Shown: positions 51,572-62,919 of the stretch, piece after piece
Position numbering within the stretch: position 1 is the stretch's first letter
How the letters are laid out: each line of letters begins with the position of its first letter
Source: NORP233 sp050186825
Lineage (GTDB): Bacteria; Planctomycetota; J058
Assembly: GCA_050186825.1 (NCBI GenBank)
Contig: JBFWYD010000042.1
Coordinates: 1-64,000, forward strand
Direction of reading: 5' to 3'
DNA length: 64,000 bases
Made by a program: the position numbers and the translations under genes
The notes under the pieces: generated by a model
Told to the model about the DNA's origin: nothing
Database searches by the model: none
What the model saw: only the letters and a program-made list of their open reading frames with translations

Positions 51572-54500
51572 CTACTGGGCTTCGAGCTGGAGGGCCTCGA
51601 GGCGCTCCTTGACCCGGCCCTTGGCGCCCGCGGCCAGGCCGCGGCGCGCGGCCCTGGCGGCCTCGTCGAAGCGGCCCTGGAGGAAGCGCACCCGGCCCAG
51701 GACCAGGCAGGCGCGCGGGTCCTCGGCCAGGCCCAGGGCCAGCTCGGCGCGCTGCTCCGCGAGCGGGAGGCGCTGGGCCGAGAGGTCGAGGTCGGCCAGG
51801 AGCGCCCAGGCGGGGGCCGCGAGCGCGTCGCGCTGGATCGCGCGCCGGGCGGCGGCCACCGCGGCGTCCGTGCGCTGGGCCTCGAGGTCCTGCTCGGCGG
51901 CCTCGAGGAGCTCCTCGACGGGGACGCGGTCCACGGCCTCGCCGCCGGCGCGCAGGGCGCCGAGGGCGGCCTTGCCGCCGGCCACGTCCTCGGGCGGGGA
52001 CACGGGCGGGCCGCCCGCAGGACGACGCTCGTAGACCACGCGCACCTCGAGCGCGGTCTCCGCCGCGCCCACCTGCTCGAGGTAGTAGCGCTCGCCCCCG
52101 AGCTCGACCGGCTCGCCCGGCTGCTCGCGGTCCGCGGGCCACTTGGCCGCGGGGATCGCGCGTCGCTGGCGCACGCGCAGGGTCAGGCTCAGCCGCTCCG
52201 GCACGTTCGCGAGCAGGCCGGGGGGGATCGGCGCGAAGGACAGGTCCTCGACCTCCTCGGCCGCGCCCTGCGGCTGGAGGTGCAAGCGCCAGCGCTCCGA
52301 CGCGCGCGGCGCGCCGCCGGCCAGGGGCGAGCGCGCGGTGCCGAGGTGCTCGAGCCAGAGCACGAGGTCCGCGCCCGCGACCTGGTCGCCGAGCTGGCGC
52401 ACGGAGCTCACGAGCGCGCGCTGCGCCTTCTCGCCGGGGCGGCCGAGCTCGAGGCTCAGCTCGAGCTGCGGGCAGAGCCGCGCGCGCGGGGCGAGCTGCT
52501 CCCAGCCGCCCGGGTAGGGGCGCCTGGGGACGAGCGCCTTGCGCAGGGCGGTGGCGCTGAACACCAGCCGGTGCGAGCGATCGAGCGCGAGCTCGTCGGG
52601 GAGGCCGAGCGCGCAGGAGAGGTCGGCGAGCAGCCCCGGGACCTCGACTCGGTCGACGTCCAGCCCGCGCTGGTCGACGCTGCGCCGGACGAGGTGCACC
52701 TCGACCCTGGCGTCGACCTCCTCGCCCTCGCGCAGCGGCTCGGTCCCGTCGCCGCGCACGCGCACGCCGACGCGGCGGAAGGTCCAGCCGCCCTCTGCGC
52801 CGAGCACGCGGGCCACCTCGTCGAGCAGGGTCTCCTCGCCCTGGGGCGAGGGGGTGTTGGAGACGGCGTAGGGCGTGTTCTCGGCCACGCCCAGCTCCTG
52901 GAGCCGGGCCTTGGCCGTGGCCTGGAGCTTCTGCCAGAAGCGCTGGCTGCGGTAGGCGACCTGCGCGCCGTCGCCCGGGCCGTCGTAGGGCACGGTCAGG
53001 AAGATCCGCTCGCGGGCTCCATCGGCCGTGAGCGGGCCCTTCTCGAGGATGGCCCAGGTCGGGGGGAGCGCGCCGCGCTGGATGTAGCTCTCGAGGAGGG
53101 AGTACTCGGCCGCGAAGATGCGCCGGGCCTTGGTGTCGCAGGCGATCCCGTAGCGCGGCCCGCGCACGCCCTGGGGCGGCGCGCCCGGGAAGGAGACCTT
53201 GCCGGTGGCCAGGCGCCCGTCCGCGTCGCGCAGCTCGACGCTCAGGTCGTTGCTCGCGTGGACCTCGAGCTCGAGGGTGTGGCCTTGCTGCCACTCGGCG
53301 CCGGCCTGGCGCACCTGGAAGGGGCCCTCGAAGCCGCGTGGCGGGGCGACCGCCAGGCGCAGCTTCTGCCCGAGCACGGCGCGCCGCGGCGCTGCGAGCG
53401 CGAGCGGCGCGACCGCCGCGCCGCGCAGCGCGCTGCGCCCGAACACGCGCTGGCCGGCGCGGTCCTTGGCCGCGACCCACACCTCGTAGGGCCCCTCATC
53501 GTCGTCGGGGCCGAGCGCGACCTCGACGCTGCCGTCGGGGCGCCCGCTCAGGCGGCGCGCCGTGCCCGCGGGCCCGGTCAGGGTCCAGCTCACCTCGCGC
53601 AGGCTGGGGTCCACGCGCAGCTGCGCGCCCGCGCCGCCCAGCGCCAGGACCTCGCCGCCGCGCCAGCGCTCGACCTCGACCGCGCGCCCGGCGCGCTCGA
53701 CCCGCAGCGAGCCCGACACGCGCAGGGTCCCGCGCGCGGTCACGAGCTCGACCGTCACGGGGCGCGCGCCCGCGGCCGCCTCGGGGCGGAGGTGCACCGG
53801 CAGTCGCAGCGCGCTCGCGGGTCGGGCCGGGTGCGGCAGGACGCGCGCCTTGCGCGCGTCCTTGCCCTCGCCCACGCTCCAGCGCGCCTCGAGCACCTCC
53901 TCGGCCAGGAGCGCGGGCCAGGCGTCGACCCGGAGGAAGCAGCCCTCCCCGGCCTCGATCGCGGCGGCCGGGCCCCAGGGCACGCGCGCGGCGACCACCT
54001 GCGGCTCGCGCGCGCTCACGCCGAAGCTGGCGGGCGCGATCGGCGCTGTTGCTTCGCCCTCGGCCGGCTCGGCCTCGAGCAGGTAGCGCCCGGGCTCCGC
54101 GACCTTGGCCTGGAAGCGCGGGCCCGTGGTCTGGGCGACCACGCCGCCGCGCCCGTCGCTGAGCGTCCAGCGCACGGCGTCCGTCCGCGCGGCGCCGCCC
54201 TCCTCGACCGCGGCCTCGACCGCGCCGCCGGGAGCCGTGCGCCAGTTGGGCGCGTCGCCCGCGAGGACGACCGCGGCGCGGGCCGCCAGCGTGAGCCTGC
54301 GTCGCGCGACGACCTGGCCGCCCGCGTCGCGGCCGGTGAGCTCCCAGGTGCCGGCCGGGTCGCGCCCGCCCAGCTCGAGCAGGCCGCCCGGCGCGAGCGG
54401 GCGCGCGGCCCCGCGCGGGTCGGTGGCCCACAGCTCCAGGGGCGGCGCCTCGAGCGGCAGGCTGCGCGCGGCGACGCGGCCGGGGCCAAGCTCGCGCTGG

Positions 54501-56140
54501 TCGAGGCCCGGTTCGCCCGGGGCGAGGCTCAGGGGGGTCGCGCGGCGCTTGAGCGCGGCCACGAGCTTGGCCGCTCCGCGCAGGACGGTGCGACCGTCCA
54601 GCGCGTAGGCCGTGACCTCGACCTCGGCCGGCAGGAGCGCGACGCCCCACACCGGCGCGCCGGGCTGGAGCCGGTCGGGCGGCGGGATCAGCCAGGTCGG
54701 CGAGGTCCGTCCGAGCGCGGGGAGCGGCGGGTCCCAGCGCAGGTCGACCGGCACGTTGCGCGGCAGGCCCTCGACCTCGACGCCGTAGAGGCCGAGGCGC
54801 ACCTGCTCGATCCGGACCACCGCCGCGGCCAGGCCCTCGCTCAGGGTGCGCGCGGCGGGGACCCCGCGCTCGAGCGCGGCGCGCAGCACCTGGTCGCCCG
54901 CGGGGCGAGGGTCCTTGTCCGCGAGCAGCGGCGTGGGCACGCCCGTGCGCTCGGCCAGGGCCGCGAGCGCGGCCGGGCAGAGCTCGGGCGCGATGCGCTC
55001 GAGGAGCACCCCCAGCCGGCGCGCGAGCCGCCCGGCCCGGTCGTCGACGAAGGAGCTCATCCCCTCGGCGAAGGGCATCGGGAACAGGCCGTAGAGCCGC
55101 GCCAGCGCGTGCGGGCGCGTGGCCTGGACCACGAGCGCCGGGTCGCTGGCGGCGAGCAGGCGGGCCACGATCGGCTCGATCGGGTCCACGCGCGGGGAGC
55201 CGCGGGTCCACTCCTCGCCCAGCCAGAAGTAGGCGCGCCCGTCGTTGCGGTCCCAGTAGACGCCCTCGAGCGGGTCGGCCCGCAGGTCGGGCAGGGCGCC
55301 GAAGGCCTTGCGGAAGGCGGTCACCTGCGGGACCACCTCCTCGAGCGCGGGGCCGCGCTTGCCCGCGACCACCGCGCCCAGCTCGCGCGTGCGCACGTCG
55401 GCCAGCGCCTGCTGCGCCTGCTCGCAGGCCGCGCGCAGGCGCTCGACCAGGTCGCCGCAGCGGGTGTGGAGCGCCTGGCGCAGTCCGGCCGCGCCGCCCA
55501 CCGCGCGCCAGGCGGGGTGCTCGTCGAGGCGGGCGACCAGCGCGAGCGCGGCCAGGGCGCTCGGCTCGGGGCGCCGGTCGAAGATCCGGGTCGCAGCCGC
55601 GATGCGCTCGGGGGGCGCGAGCTCGGCGCGCGTCCGGTGCCGCAGGAGCGGCGCCTGGAAGCCCAGGAGCAGCAGCCGCGGCCCGCGCTTGCGGGCGCGC
55701 ACCTCCTTGAGGCTCGCCACCCGCGGGAGGTCGTTGCGCAGCGACTCGACGTCGAGGCACACCTCGGCGATCCAGGCGTCGAGCTGGGTCAGGTCGCGCT
55801 CGAGCGCGGCGCCGCCCGCGCGCAGGCGCTGGAGCTCCTCGCGCGCGCTCGGGGCCTCGTTCAGGAGCGCGGCCAGGAGCGGGGCCTTGAGCTCGAGCTC
55901 GTCGCCGAGCTGTCGGATGTCCGCGGCGCGCGGGTTGGCCGCGGCCGCCTCGAGCAGGCGCTGCAGGCCCGGGGTCAGCCCGGGGCCGGCCAGCTCGCAG
56001 GCGGCGGCGGGGCCCTGGTCCACCGCGACCAGGACCAGCGCGCGGCCGAGCTGCTCCGCGACCTGCTCGAGCTCGCCGGCGCGCGCGGGGCGCGCGGCGA
56101 GCGCGCAGAGGAGCACGACGGGGAGGGCGAGGCGGCTCAT
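51572..56140 (-). CDS. Large exported protein with Ig-like and TPR regions, unknown function
   Basis: 1522 residues from the ATG at 56140 (MSRLALPVVLLCALAARPARA signal peptide); an ATG six codons earlier at 56158 overlaps the upstream stop. Residues about 25-350 are helical. The middle (about 480-1000) is rich in beta-sandwich, Ig/macroglobulin-like strands (AGTWELTGRDAGGQVVARRRLTLAA, RYLLEAEPAEG, GPYEVWVAAKDRAGQRVFGR). The C-terminal 100 residues contain two TPR-like units (AAPAWALLADLDLSAQRLPLAEQRAELALG). No catalytic motif recognised. Third gene of an operon with the ThiF-like enzyme and the TPR lipoprotein, so probably an outer-envelope scaffold working with the lipoprotein. Confidence 0.8.
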   Translation of the reverse strand: MSRLALPVVLLCALAARPARAGELEQVAEQLGRALVLVAVDQGPAAACELAGPGLTPGLQRLLEAAAANPRAADIRQLGDELELKAPLLAALLNEAPSAREELQRLRAGGAALERDLTQLDAWIAEVCLDVESLRNDLPRVASLKEVRARKRGPRLLLLGFQAPLLRHRTRAELAPPERIAAATRIFDRRPEPSALAALALVARLDEHPAWRAVGGAAGLRQALHTRCGDLVERLRAACEQAQQALADVRTRELGAVVAGKRGPALEEVVPQVTAFRKAFGALPDLRADPLEGVYWDRNDGRAYFWLGEEWTRGSPRVDPIEPIVARLLAASDPALVVQATRPHALARLYGLFPMPFAEGMSSFVDDRAGRLARRLGVLLERIAPELCPAALAALAERTGVPTPLLADKDPRPAGDQVLRAALERGVPAARTLSEGLAAAVVRIEQVRLGLYGVEVEGLPRNVPVDLRWDPPLPALGRTSPTWLIPPPDRLQPGAPVWGVALLPAEVEVTAYALDGRTVLRGAAKLVAALKRRATPLSLAPGEPGLDQRELGPGRVAARSLPLEAPPLELWATDPRGAARPLAPGGLLELGGRDPAGTWELTGRDAGGQVVARRRLTLAARAAVVLAGDAPNWRTAPGGAVEAAVEEGGAARTDAVRWTLSDGRGGVVAQTTGPRFQAKVAEPGRYLLEAEPAEGEATAPIAPASFGVSAREPQVVAARVPWGPAAAIEAGEGCFLRVDAWPALLAEEVLEARWSVGEGKDARKARVLPHPARPASALRLPVHLRPEAAAGARPVTVELVTARGTLRVSGSLRVERAGRAVEVERWRGGEVLALGGAGAQLRVDPSLREVSWTLTGPAGTARRLSGRPDGSVEVALGPDDDEGPYEVWVAAKDRAGQRVFGRSALRGAAVAPLALAAPRRAVLGQKLRLAVAPPRGFEGPFQVRQAGAEWQQGHTLELEVHASNDLSVELRDADGRLATGKVSFPGAPPQGVRGPRYGIACDTKARRIFAAEYSLLESYIQRGALPPTWAILEKGPLTADGARERIFLTVPYDGPGDGAQVAYRSQRFWQKLQATAKARLQELGVAENTPYAVSNTPSPQGEETLLDEVARVLGAEGGWTFRRVGVRVRGDGTEPLREGEEVDARVEVHLVRRSVDQRGLDVDRVEVPGLLADLSCALGLPDELALDRSHRLVFSATALRKALVPRRPYPGGWEQLAPRARLCPQLELSLELGRPGEKAQRALVSSVRQLGDQVAGADLVLWLEHLGTARSPLAGGAPRASERWRLHLQPQGAAEEVEDLSFAPIPPGLLANVPERLSLTLRVRQRRAIPAAKWPADREQPGEPVELGGERYYLEQVGAAETALEVRVVYERRPAGGPPVSPPEDVAGGKAALGALRAGGEAVDRVPVEELLEAAEQDLEAQRTDAAVAAARRAIQRDALAAPAWALLADLDLSAQRLPLAEQRAELALGLAEDPRACLVLGRVRFLQGRFDEAARAARRGLAAGAKGRVKERLEALQLEAQ

Positions 56141-56171
56141 CGCAGCTCCAGGGCTCATCGCAGCTCCAGGG
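56136..56171. repeat. 18-bp tandem duplication at a start/stop junction
   Basis: CTCATCGCAGCTCCAGGG occurs twice in tandem. On the coding (minus) strand each copy carries GGAG, six bases, ATG. The stop of the upstream gene lies in the ATGA of the first copy. The duplication therefore supplies two in-frame starts, 18 bases apart, for the large exported protein. Confidence 0.9.
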
Positions 56172-57996
56172 GGGGCGTGCCGCGCACGGGGCGGGGAGCC
56201 CGGCCGAAGGGCGAAGGCTCGTCGCCCGGCGCCGCGCCGTAGAACAGCGCGCCCTGGGGGGCGAGCTCGGCGAACTCGTGCTCGGAGCCGCCCGGCTCCT
56301 CCCAGCGGCCGGCGCGGGCGCGCGCCAGCGGGACCCGCGCGCCGCGGGCGGGCTCGACCGGGCTGCCCCAAGGTCCCTGGGTGACCTTGGCCAGGGCGGT
56401 CGGACCGCGCGGGCCCTGGACCGTCAGCGGGGCCAGGTCCGCCGAGGCGCGCGCCTCGTCCAGGGCCGCGCCGCTCAGGCGCGCCACGAGCGGCGGCGCG
56501 GCGGGGCCGGCCCCGCGCCGCAGCCCGCGGCGCAGCCCCTCGGCCAGCCAGGGCGCGGTCCCCGCGGCGCTCGCGCCCTTGAGCGCATCGGCCGCGTCGG
56601 CCAGCCGCCCCGCGCGCAGCGCGCGCAGCGCGCGGGCCGTGGCCAGGGCGCCGGCGGTCGCGCCGAGCGGCGCGCCGGCGGGAGGGCTCGGGGCCTCCTC
56701 GCCCGCGAGGGTGGCCAGGGCCGGGTCGCCGGGGAGGAGCAGCCGCGCGGCCGCCTCGCCCGGGCGGCCCGCGGCGGCGCGCGGCGCGCCGCGCGCCTCG
56801 GCGTCCAGCGCGCGCGCGAGGAGCTCGGCCGCGGCGGCCAGCTCGCGGCGCCGGTCCCCGGCGCCGAGGAGGTGGGGTCGCGCTCCGGATGACGAGGCGT
56901 CGAGCAACGCGGCGCCCAGCGGGTCGCCCTGCCGCGCGAGCCAGTCCGCCAGCAGCAGCGCGTGGTCGTGGGCGTCGAGCGCGCCGGGCGCGGCCCCCGC
57001 GCCCTTCGCCGCGCGCTGCCACTCCTGGGCGGCCTCCGCGTCGCGCCCCAGCAGCTCCAGGTAGCGGGCCGCGAGCGCGTTGGGCTGGTCCTTGGGGGCG
57101 CCCAGGCGCGCGACCTCGAGGGCCCCCTCCAGGTCGCCGCGCTCGAGCCGCAGGCCGCACACCTCGGCGCGGATCCGGGCCGCGGTCGCGTGGTCCGAGG
57201 CCGAGAGCACCTGCTCCAGCCCCGCGAGGTCGCCGCGCTCGCGGGCCAGGCGCGCGCGCACCGCCTGGGCGTGGCCCTTGAACTCGTCGCCCGGCTTGGG
57301 CTCGGCGCCGGAGAGCGACCAGGCCTGCTTGGCTTCGGCCGCGAGCCCGCTCCCCTCGAGCAGACGCGCCCGCAGGACCTCGACCGCGGGCAGGGGCGGG
57401 AGCGGGCCCCTCCCCTCCTTGCCGCGCAGCTCGTTGAGCTCGGCCAGGAGCGTCGTGGCCTTGTGACCGCCGTCGGCCTGGCGCCACACCTCGGCCGCGC
57501 CCTCCAGCGCATCCGCGAGCGCGGCCCCGCCGCCGCGGCGCGCGACCTTGGCTGCCTCGCCGAAGGCCTCGGGCGCGCGCGCCTCGGCCGCGACGAGCAG
57601 CGCGAGGCGGCGCCCGGTGTCGGCGCCGTAGGCCATGTCGAGCGCGCGCTGGTAGTGGCCGCGCGCCTCCTCGAGGCGGGCGCCCTGCTCGCAGGTGCGG
57701 CCGAGGAAGTACCACTTGGCGGGCACGGTGTCCTCGATCCGGCGCAGGCGGGCCTCGGCGCCGTTCAGGTCGCCCAGGGCCAGGTAGGCGTGGGCCTCGC
57801 CCACCGCGGCGCGCACGCGGTCCAGGCCCGAGATCCCCGGCGTGAGCAGCGCCTCGTGGAACTCCTTGGCCGCCTCGCGCGCGCGGCCCCGCTCGAGCAG
57901 GGCCTCGCCCTCGGCCACCTGGTCGCGCGTGGCGGCCGGGCAGCCCGCGAGCAGCAGGCAGGGGACCAGGCAGAGCAGCAGGCAGGGACGGGTCAT
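56155..57996 (-). CDS. Lipoprotein with TPR-like repeats
   Basis: 613 residues, MTRPCLLLCLVPCLLLAGC with lipidated Cys at 19 (LLAGC lipobox). Residues about 25-380 are TPR-like helical pairs (AEGEALLERGRAREAAKEFHEAL, VGEAHAYLALGDLNGAEARLRRI, EEARGHYQRALDMAY). The C-terminal third is Ala-rich with a short beta tail ending in LELR. It is an envelope-anchored scaffold. It begins 16 bases after the ThiF-like gene stop and ends with an ATGA overlap to the large exported protein, so the three are translationally linked. Confidence 0.84.
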   Translation of the reverse strand: MTRPCLLLCLVPCLLLAGCPAATRDQVAEGEALLERGRAREAAKEFHEALLTPGISGLDRVRAAVGEAHAYLALGDLNGAEARLRRIEDTVPAKWYFLGRTCEQGARLEEARGHYQRALDMAYGADTGRRLALLVAAEARAPEAFGEAAKVARRGGGAALADALEGAAEVWRQADGGHKATTLLAELNELRGKEGRGPLPPLPAVEVLRARLLEGSGLAAEAKQAWSLSGAEPKPGDEFKGHAQAVRARLARERGDLAGLEQVLSASDHATAARIRAEVCGLRLERGDLEGALEVARLGAPKDQPNALAARYLELLGRDAEAAQEWQRAAKGAGAAPGALDAHDHALLLADWLARQGDPLGAALLDASSSGARPHLLGAGDRRRELAAAAELLARALDAEARGAPRAAAGRPGEAAARLLLPGDPALATLAGEEAPSPPAGAPLGATAGALATARALRALRAGRLADAADALKGASAAGTAPWLAEGLRRGLRRGAGPAAPPLVARLSGAALDEARASADLAPLTVQGPRGPTALAKVTQGPWGSPVEPARGARVPLARARAGRWEEPGGSEHEFAELAPQGALFYGAAPGDEPSPFGRAPRPVRGTPPLELR

Positions 57997-58012
57997 GGCT
58001 CCCCCTCGGAGC

Positions 58013-59041
58013 TCAGGTGCCCACGTACTTGGCGTAGGTCGAGCGGGCCACGCCCGGGTCCTGCGTGCCGCGGACCAGCGCGCGGCCGTCGGCGAAGACG
58101 GTCAAGGTCAGCCCGGGGGCGTCGCGGGGGGTGAAGCGCAGCAGGAAGCGGTTGCGCGCCTCGAGCGCGCCGAGCTCCGTCAGGCGGGCGGCCAGGGCCT
58201 CGAGGTCGAGGCGCGCGGCGGTGGGGCTGCGCAGGGCCACCGCGTCCTGGCCGCACAGCTCGGCGTGCGCCTCGCGCGGGGCGGCGAGGAAGTCGTAGCG
58301 CCCGGCGCAGGTCGGGCAGTCGGGGTCCTTCGGGATCCGCACCCGGCGCGCGTCGCGGGTCCACACGTCGAGGACCAAGAGCCCGCGCGCGGCCTCGGCG
58401 GCCCCGCGCACGAGCAGCTTCAGGCCCTCGGTGGCGGCCAGGCCCGCGGCCACGAGCACGGCCGAGCCGAGCACGCCGCCGGTCTGGCAGGTCTCGGTGC
58501 TGCCGGGCTCGGGGGGGCTCGGGATGTAGCAGCGGAAGCAGGCCTCGCCCGGGAGCACCGGGAAGCCGTGGACCTCGGTCCCGACCACGCCCGCGTAGAC
58601 CCAGGGCACCTGGGCCTGGGCGCAGGCGTCGTTGATCACGAAGCGGGTCAGGAAGTTGTCGGTGCCGTCCAGGACCAGGTCGGCGCCATCGAGCAGCGCG
58701 CGCACGTTGCCGGCGTGGAGGTCGGTGACGTGGGCCTCGAGCGCGACCTCCGCGTTGACCTGGGCCAGGCGGCGGCGGGCCAGCTCCGCCTTGGGCAGGC
58801 CGCTCTGGAGGTCCTGCTCGTCGTAGAGGACCTGGCGCTGGAGGTTGCTGGCCTCGAGCACGTCGCGGTCGATCAGCCGCAGGGTGCCCACCCCGGCCCG
58901 GACCAGGGTGTCGGCTATGGCGCAGCCGGTGGCGCCCGTGCCGACCACGGCCACCGTGGCCGCGCGCAGGCGGGCCTGGCCCTCGGCCCCGCCCCAGACC
59001 GGGAGCTTGAGCTGGCAGGAGTAGCGGGCGAGGTCGTCCAC
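58013..59041 (-). CDS. ThiF/MoeB/HesA-family E1-like adenylyltransferase
   Basis: 342 residues from a GTG at 59041. ATP-binding Rossmann motif VAVVGTGATGCAIADTLVRAGVG, then DRDVLEASNLQRQVLY, DGTDNFLTRF, and a catalytic Cys in TETCQTGG. The zinc tetrad is CFRC and CPTC. The C-terminal 70 residues (ending FADGRALVRGTQDPGVARSTYAKYVG) are the tail seen in many MoeB/ThiF-like proteins, not a rhodanese. Such enzymes adenylate the C-terminal Gly of a ubiquitin-like sulfur carrier (ThiS, MoaD). No carrier gene is in the window. TAACCT lies 7 bases before the GTG, so the message is likely leaderless. First gene of the three-gene operon. Confidence 0.9.
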   Translation of the reverse strand: MDDLARYSCQLKLPVWGGAEGQARLRAATVAVVGTGATGCAIADTLVRAGVGTLRLIDRDVLEASNLQRQVLYDEQDLQSGLPKAELARRRLAQVNAEVALEAHVTDLHAGNVRALLDGADLVLDGTDNFLTRFVINDACAQAQVPWVYAGVVGTEVHGFPVLPGEACFRCYIPSPPEPGSTETCQTGGVLGSAVLVAAGLAATEGLKLLVRGAAEAARGLLVLDVWTRDARRVRIPKDPDCPTCAGRYDFLAAPREAHAELCGQDAVALRSPTAARLDLEALAARLTELGALEARNRFLLRFTPRDAPGLTLTVFADGRALVRGTQDPGVARSTYAKYVGT

Positions 59042-59048
59042 GGGGCCC

Positions 59049-59054
59049 AGGTTA
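59049..59054 (-). promoter_or_regulatory. -10 box (TAACCT) of the ThiF-like gene, leaderless geometry
   Basis: On the minus strand TAACCT ends 7 bases before the GTG at 59041; no SD lies between. Confidence 0.5.
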
Positions 59055-59099
59055 CCGCCCGCGCGGTCGCGTGGTCGGCGGCCAGCGCACCCGGTCTCC

Positions 59100-59545
59100 G
59101 CCTGGAGGCTGACAGCGGCGACCGGTTGATCCGAGCGCGAAGCTCCCGTGCCCGTGCCCGTGAGGCTGTTGCGAAGAGACTCTCCTCGAAGCGGGACTGA
59201 CCTTCTCTCTCACCGCGGAGACGCACAGGACGCTGAGGTCTCGCAGAGAGCTGGCTGGGACGCTCGCGGCGCTCGCCGCACCGAGACGAGATCGCAGGGC
59301 CAGCGACGGCCTCGCAGGCAAGTCGAGTCCTCTGCGAAGCCTCCGCGTCCTCGGCGTCTCTGCGGTTCAGGAGGGCACGCAGCTGCCCGCCCGCGCCAGC
59401 GCAGCCCAACGCAGCGGCCCCCCCTGCCGTGCCCAGCGAAGCGGTGCCCGAACCTGGCGTGGCCTGCCGCTCGCTCCGACCCTCGGGCATGGGCAGGGAC
59501 GAGCACGAGCACGAGTCCCATCGGATCGAGCGGTTGGCGCTGTGA
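59100..59545. repeat. Intergenic repeat mosaic H with terminal inverted repeats
   Basis: Imperfect terminal inverted repeats of about 24 bases lie at 59110-59133 and 59521-59545 (roughly 20 positions match). Two CCCGTG units follow on the left (59145-59162). CGCAGAG-type inverted blocks lie at 59214-59250 and 59328-59368. The conserved core, as in D and E, lies at 59428-59460. Its size and ends resemble a MITE. It separates divergent genes. Confidence 0.72.
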
Positions 59546-59642
59546 GTCGTGGAGGTGTGCGCCATCGGTGGCCCTCCGCCCACACTCGTCGCCCCCGAGG
59601 CGCGGACCTCCGCGACGCAGCGGGGCGGTCCCCTCCCCGGGA

Positions 59643-59648
59643 TAAGAT
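59643..59648 (+). promoter_or_regulatory. -10 box (TAAGAT) of the sigma54-activator gene
   Basis: TAAGAT lies 29 bases before the GTG at 59678; GGGAGGAG (59662-59669) is the SD. Confidence 0.45.
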
Positions 59649-59677
59649 CGGCGCCCCTGCCGGGAGGAGCGCGCGCC

Positions 59678-62265
<2,588 letters not shown>

Positions 62266-62269
<4 letters not shown>

Positions 62270-62831
62270 GCGAGCCGCCTCCCGCCCCGCCCGCGCCGGC
62301 CGGCGGCCTTGACGGCGGCACGGGCGGGTCGCCGCGGCGCCCGCGGCTGAGCACGCGCAAGAAGCTGGGCTTCCTCGCGCTGAGCTTGTGCCTGGGGGGG
62401 TGCTCCCTCGAGGGCTGCTGCACCTGCTCGGCTCCCCCAAGGGGCTCATGAACTCCACGCGCGAGCTGTGGGCCCTGGACGAGGAGCGCGCCCTGGGCCC
62501 GTGCGCCCCGACCAGATCGAGAGGGGCGACTGGGCCCGCCCCCCTGTGGGCGGCCTACGCGCGCGAGCTCCAGGCCACCGTCGCCCTCTGCCGCGCCGCG
62601 AGCGTCCGGGTGTGGGTCGCGGCCTTCCCCGCCTTCGGCGAATTGGTCCCACGAGGCTGCGACGTCGTGGAGCACGTCCTCCTGGGGCTTCCCCGCCCAC
62701 CCGGCTCGATTGGAGATCCAGTCCCTCACCCGCCCGTGGCAGCTGCGCGAAGCTGGGCATGGACCGACCCCAGGTATCCGACAGGATCAGCGGCTTCGGC
62801 GAGGCGCCGGCCTCCCGTCCGCGGGCCGTGA
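62266..62831 (+). pseudogene. Decayed gene, probably an SGNH/GDSL-type hydrolase
   Basis: A GTG overlaps the activator stop (GTGA), giving a 61-residue frame with a basic, hydrophobic anchor (RLSTRKKLGFLALSLCLGG). At a run of seven G (62394-62400) the likely continuation shifts frame: GLLHLLGSPKGLMNSTRELWALDE, then PLWAAYARELQATVALCRAASVRVWVAAFP, the kind of strand-helix found in SGNH hydrolases. Intervening catalytic blocks are missing. I read it as a frameshifted and internally deleted gene. The family call is tentative. Confidence 0.5.
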
Positions 62832-62919
62832 CGAACAGGCCTGGGGCGCTGCTCACGGGGACTCCTGGCCGCGCGAGCACAGCCCGGCCGCGCGGGACCT
62901 CAGGCTATCCCAGACCCGC

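Noticed and set aside
51572..57715. A single 2047-codon minus-strand gene
   Set aside because: The frame of the large exported protein happens to stay open upstream, but that part overlaps the TPR lipoprotein, which has a lipobox and repeats. The signal peptide at 56140 marks the true start.
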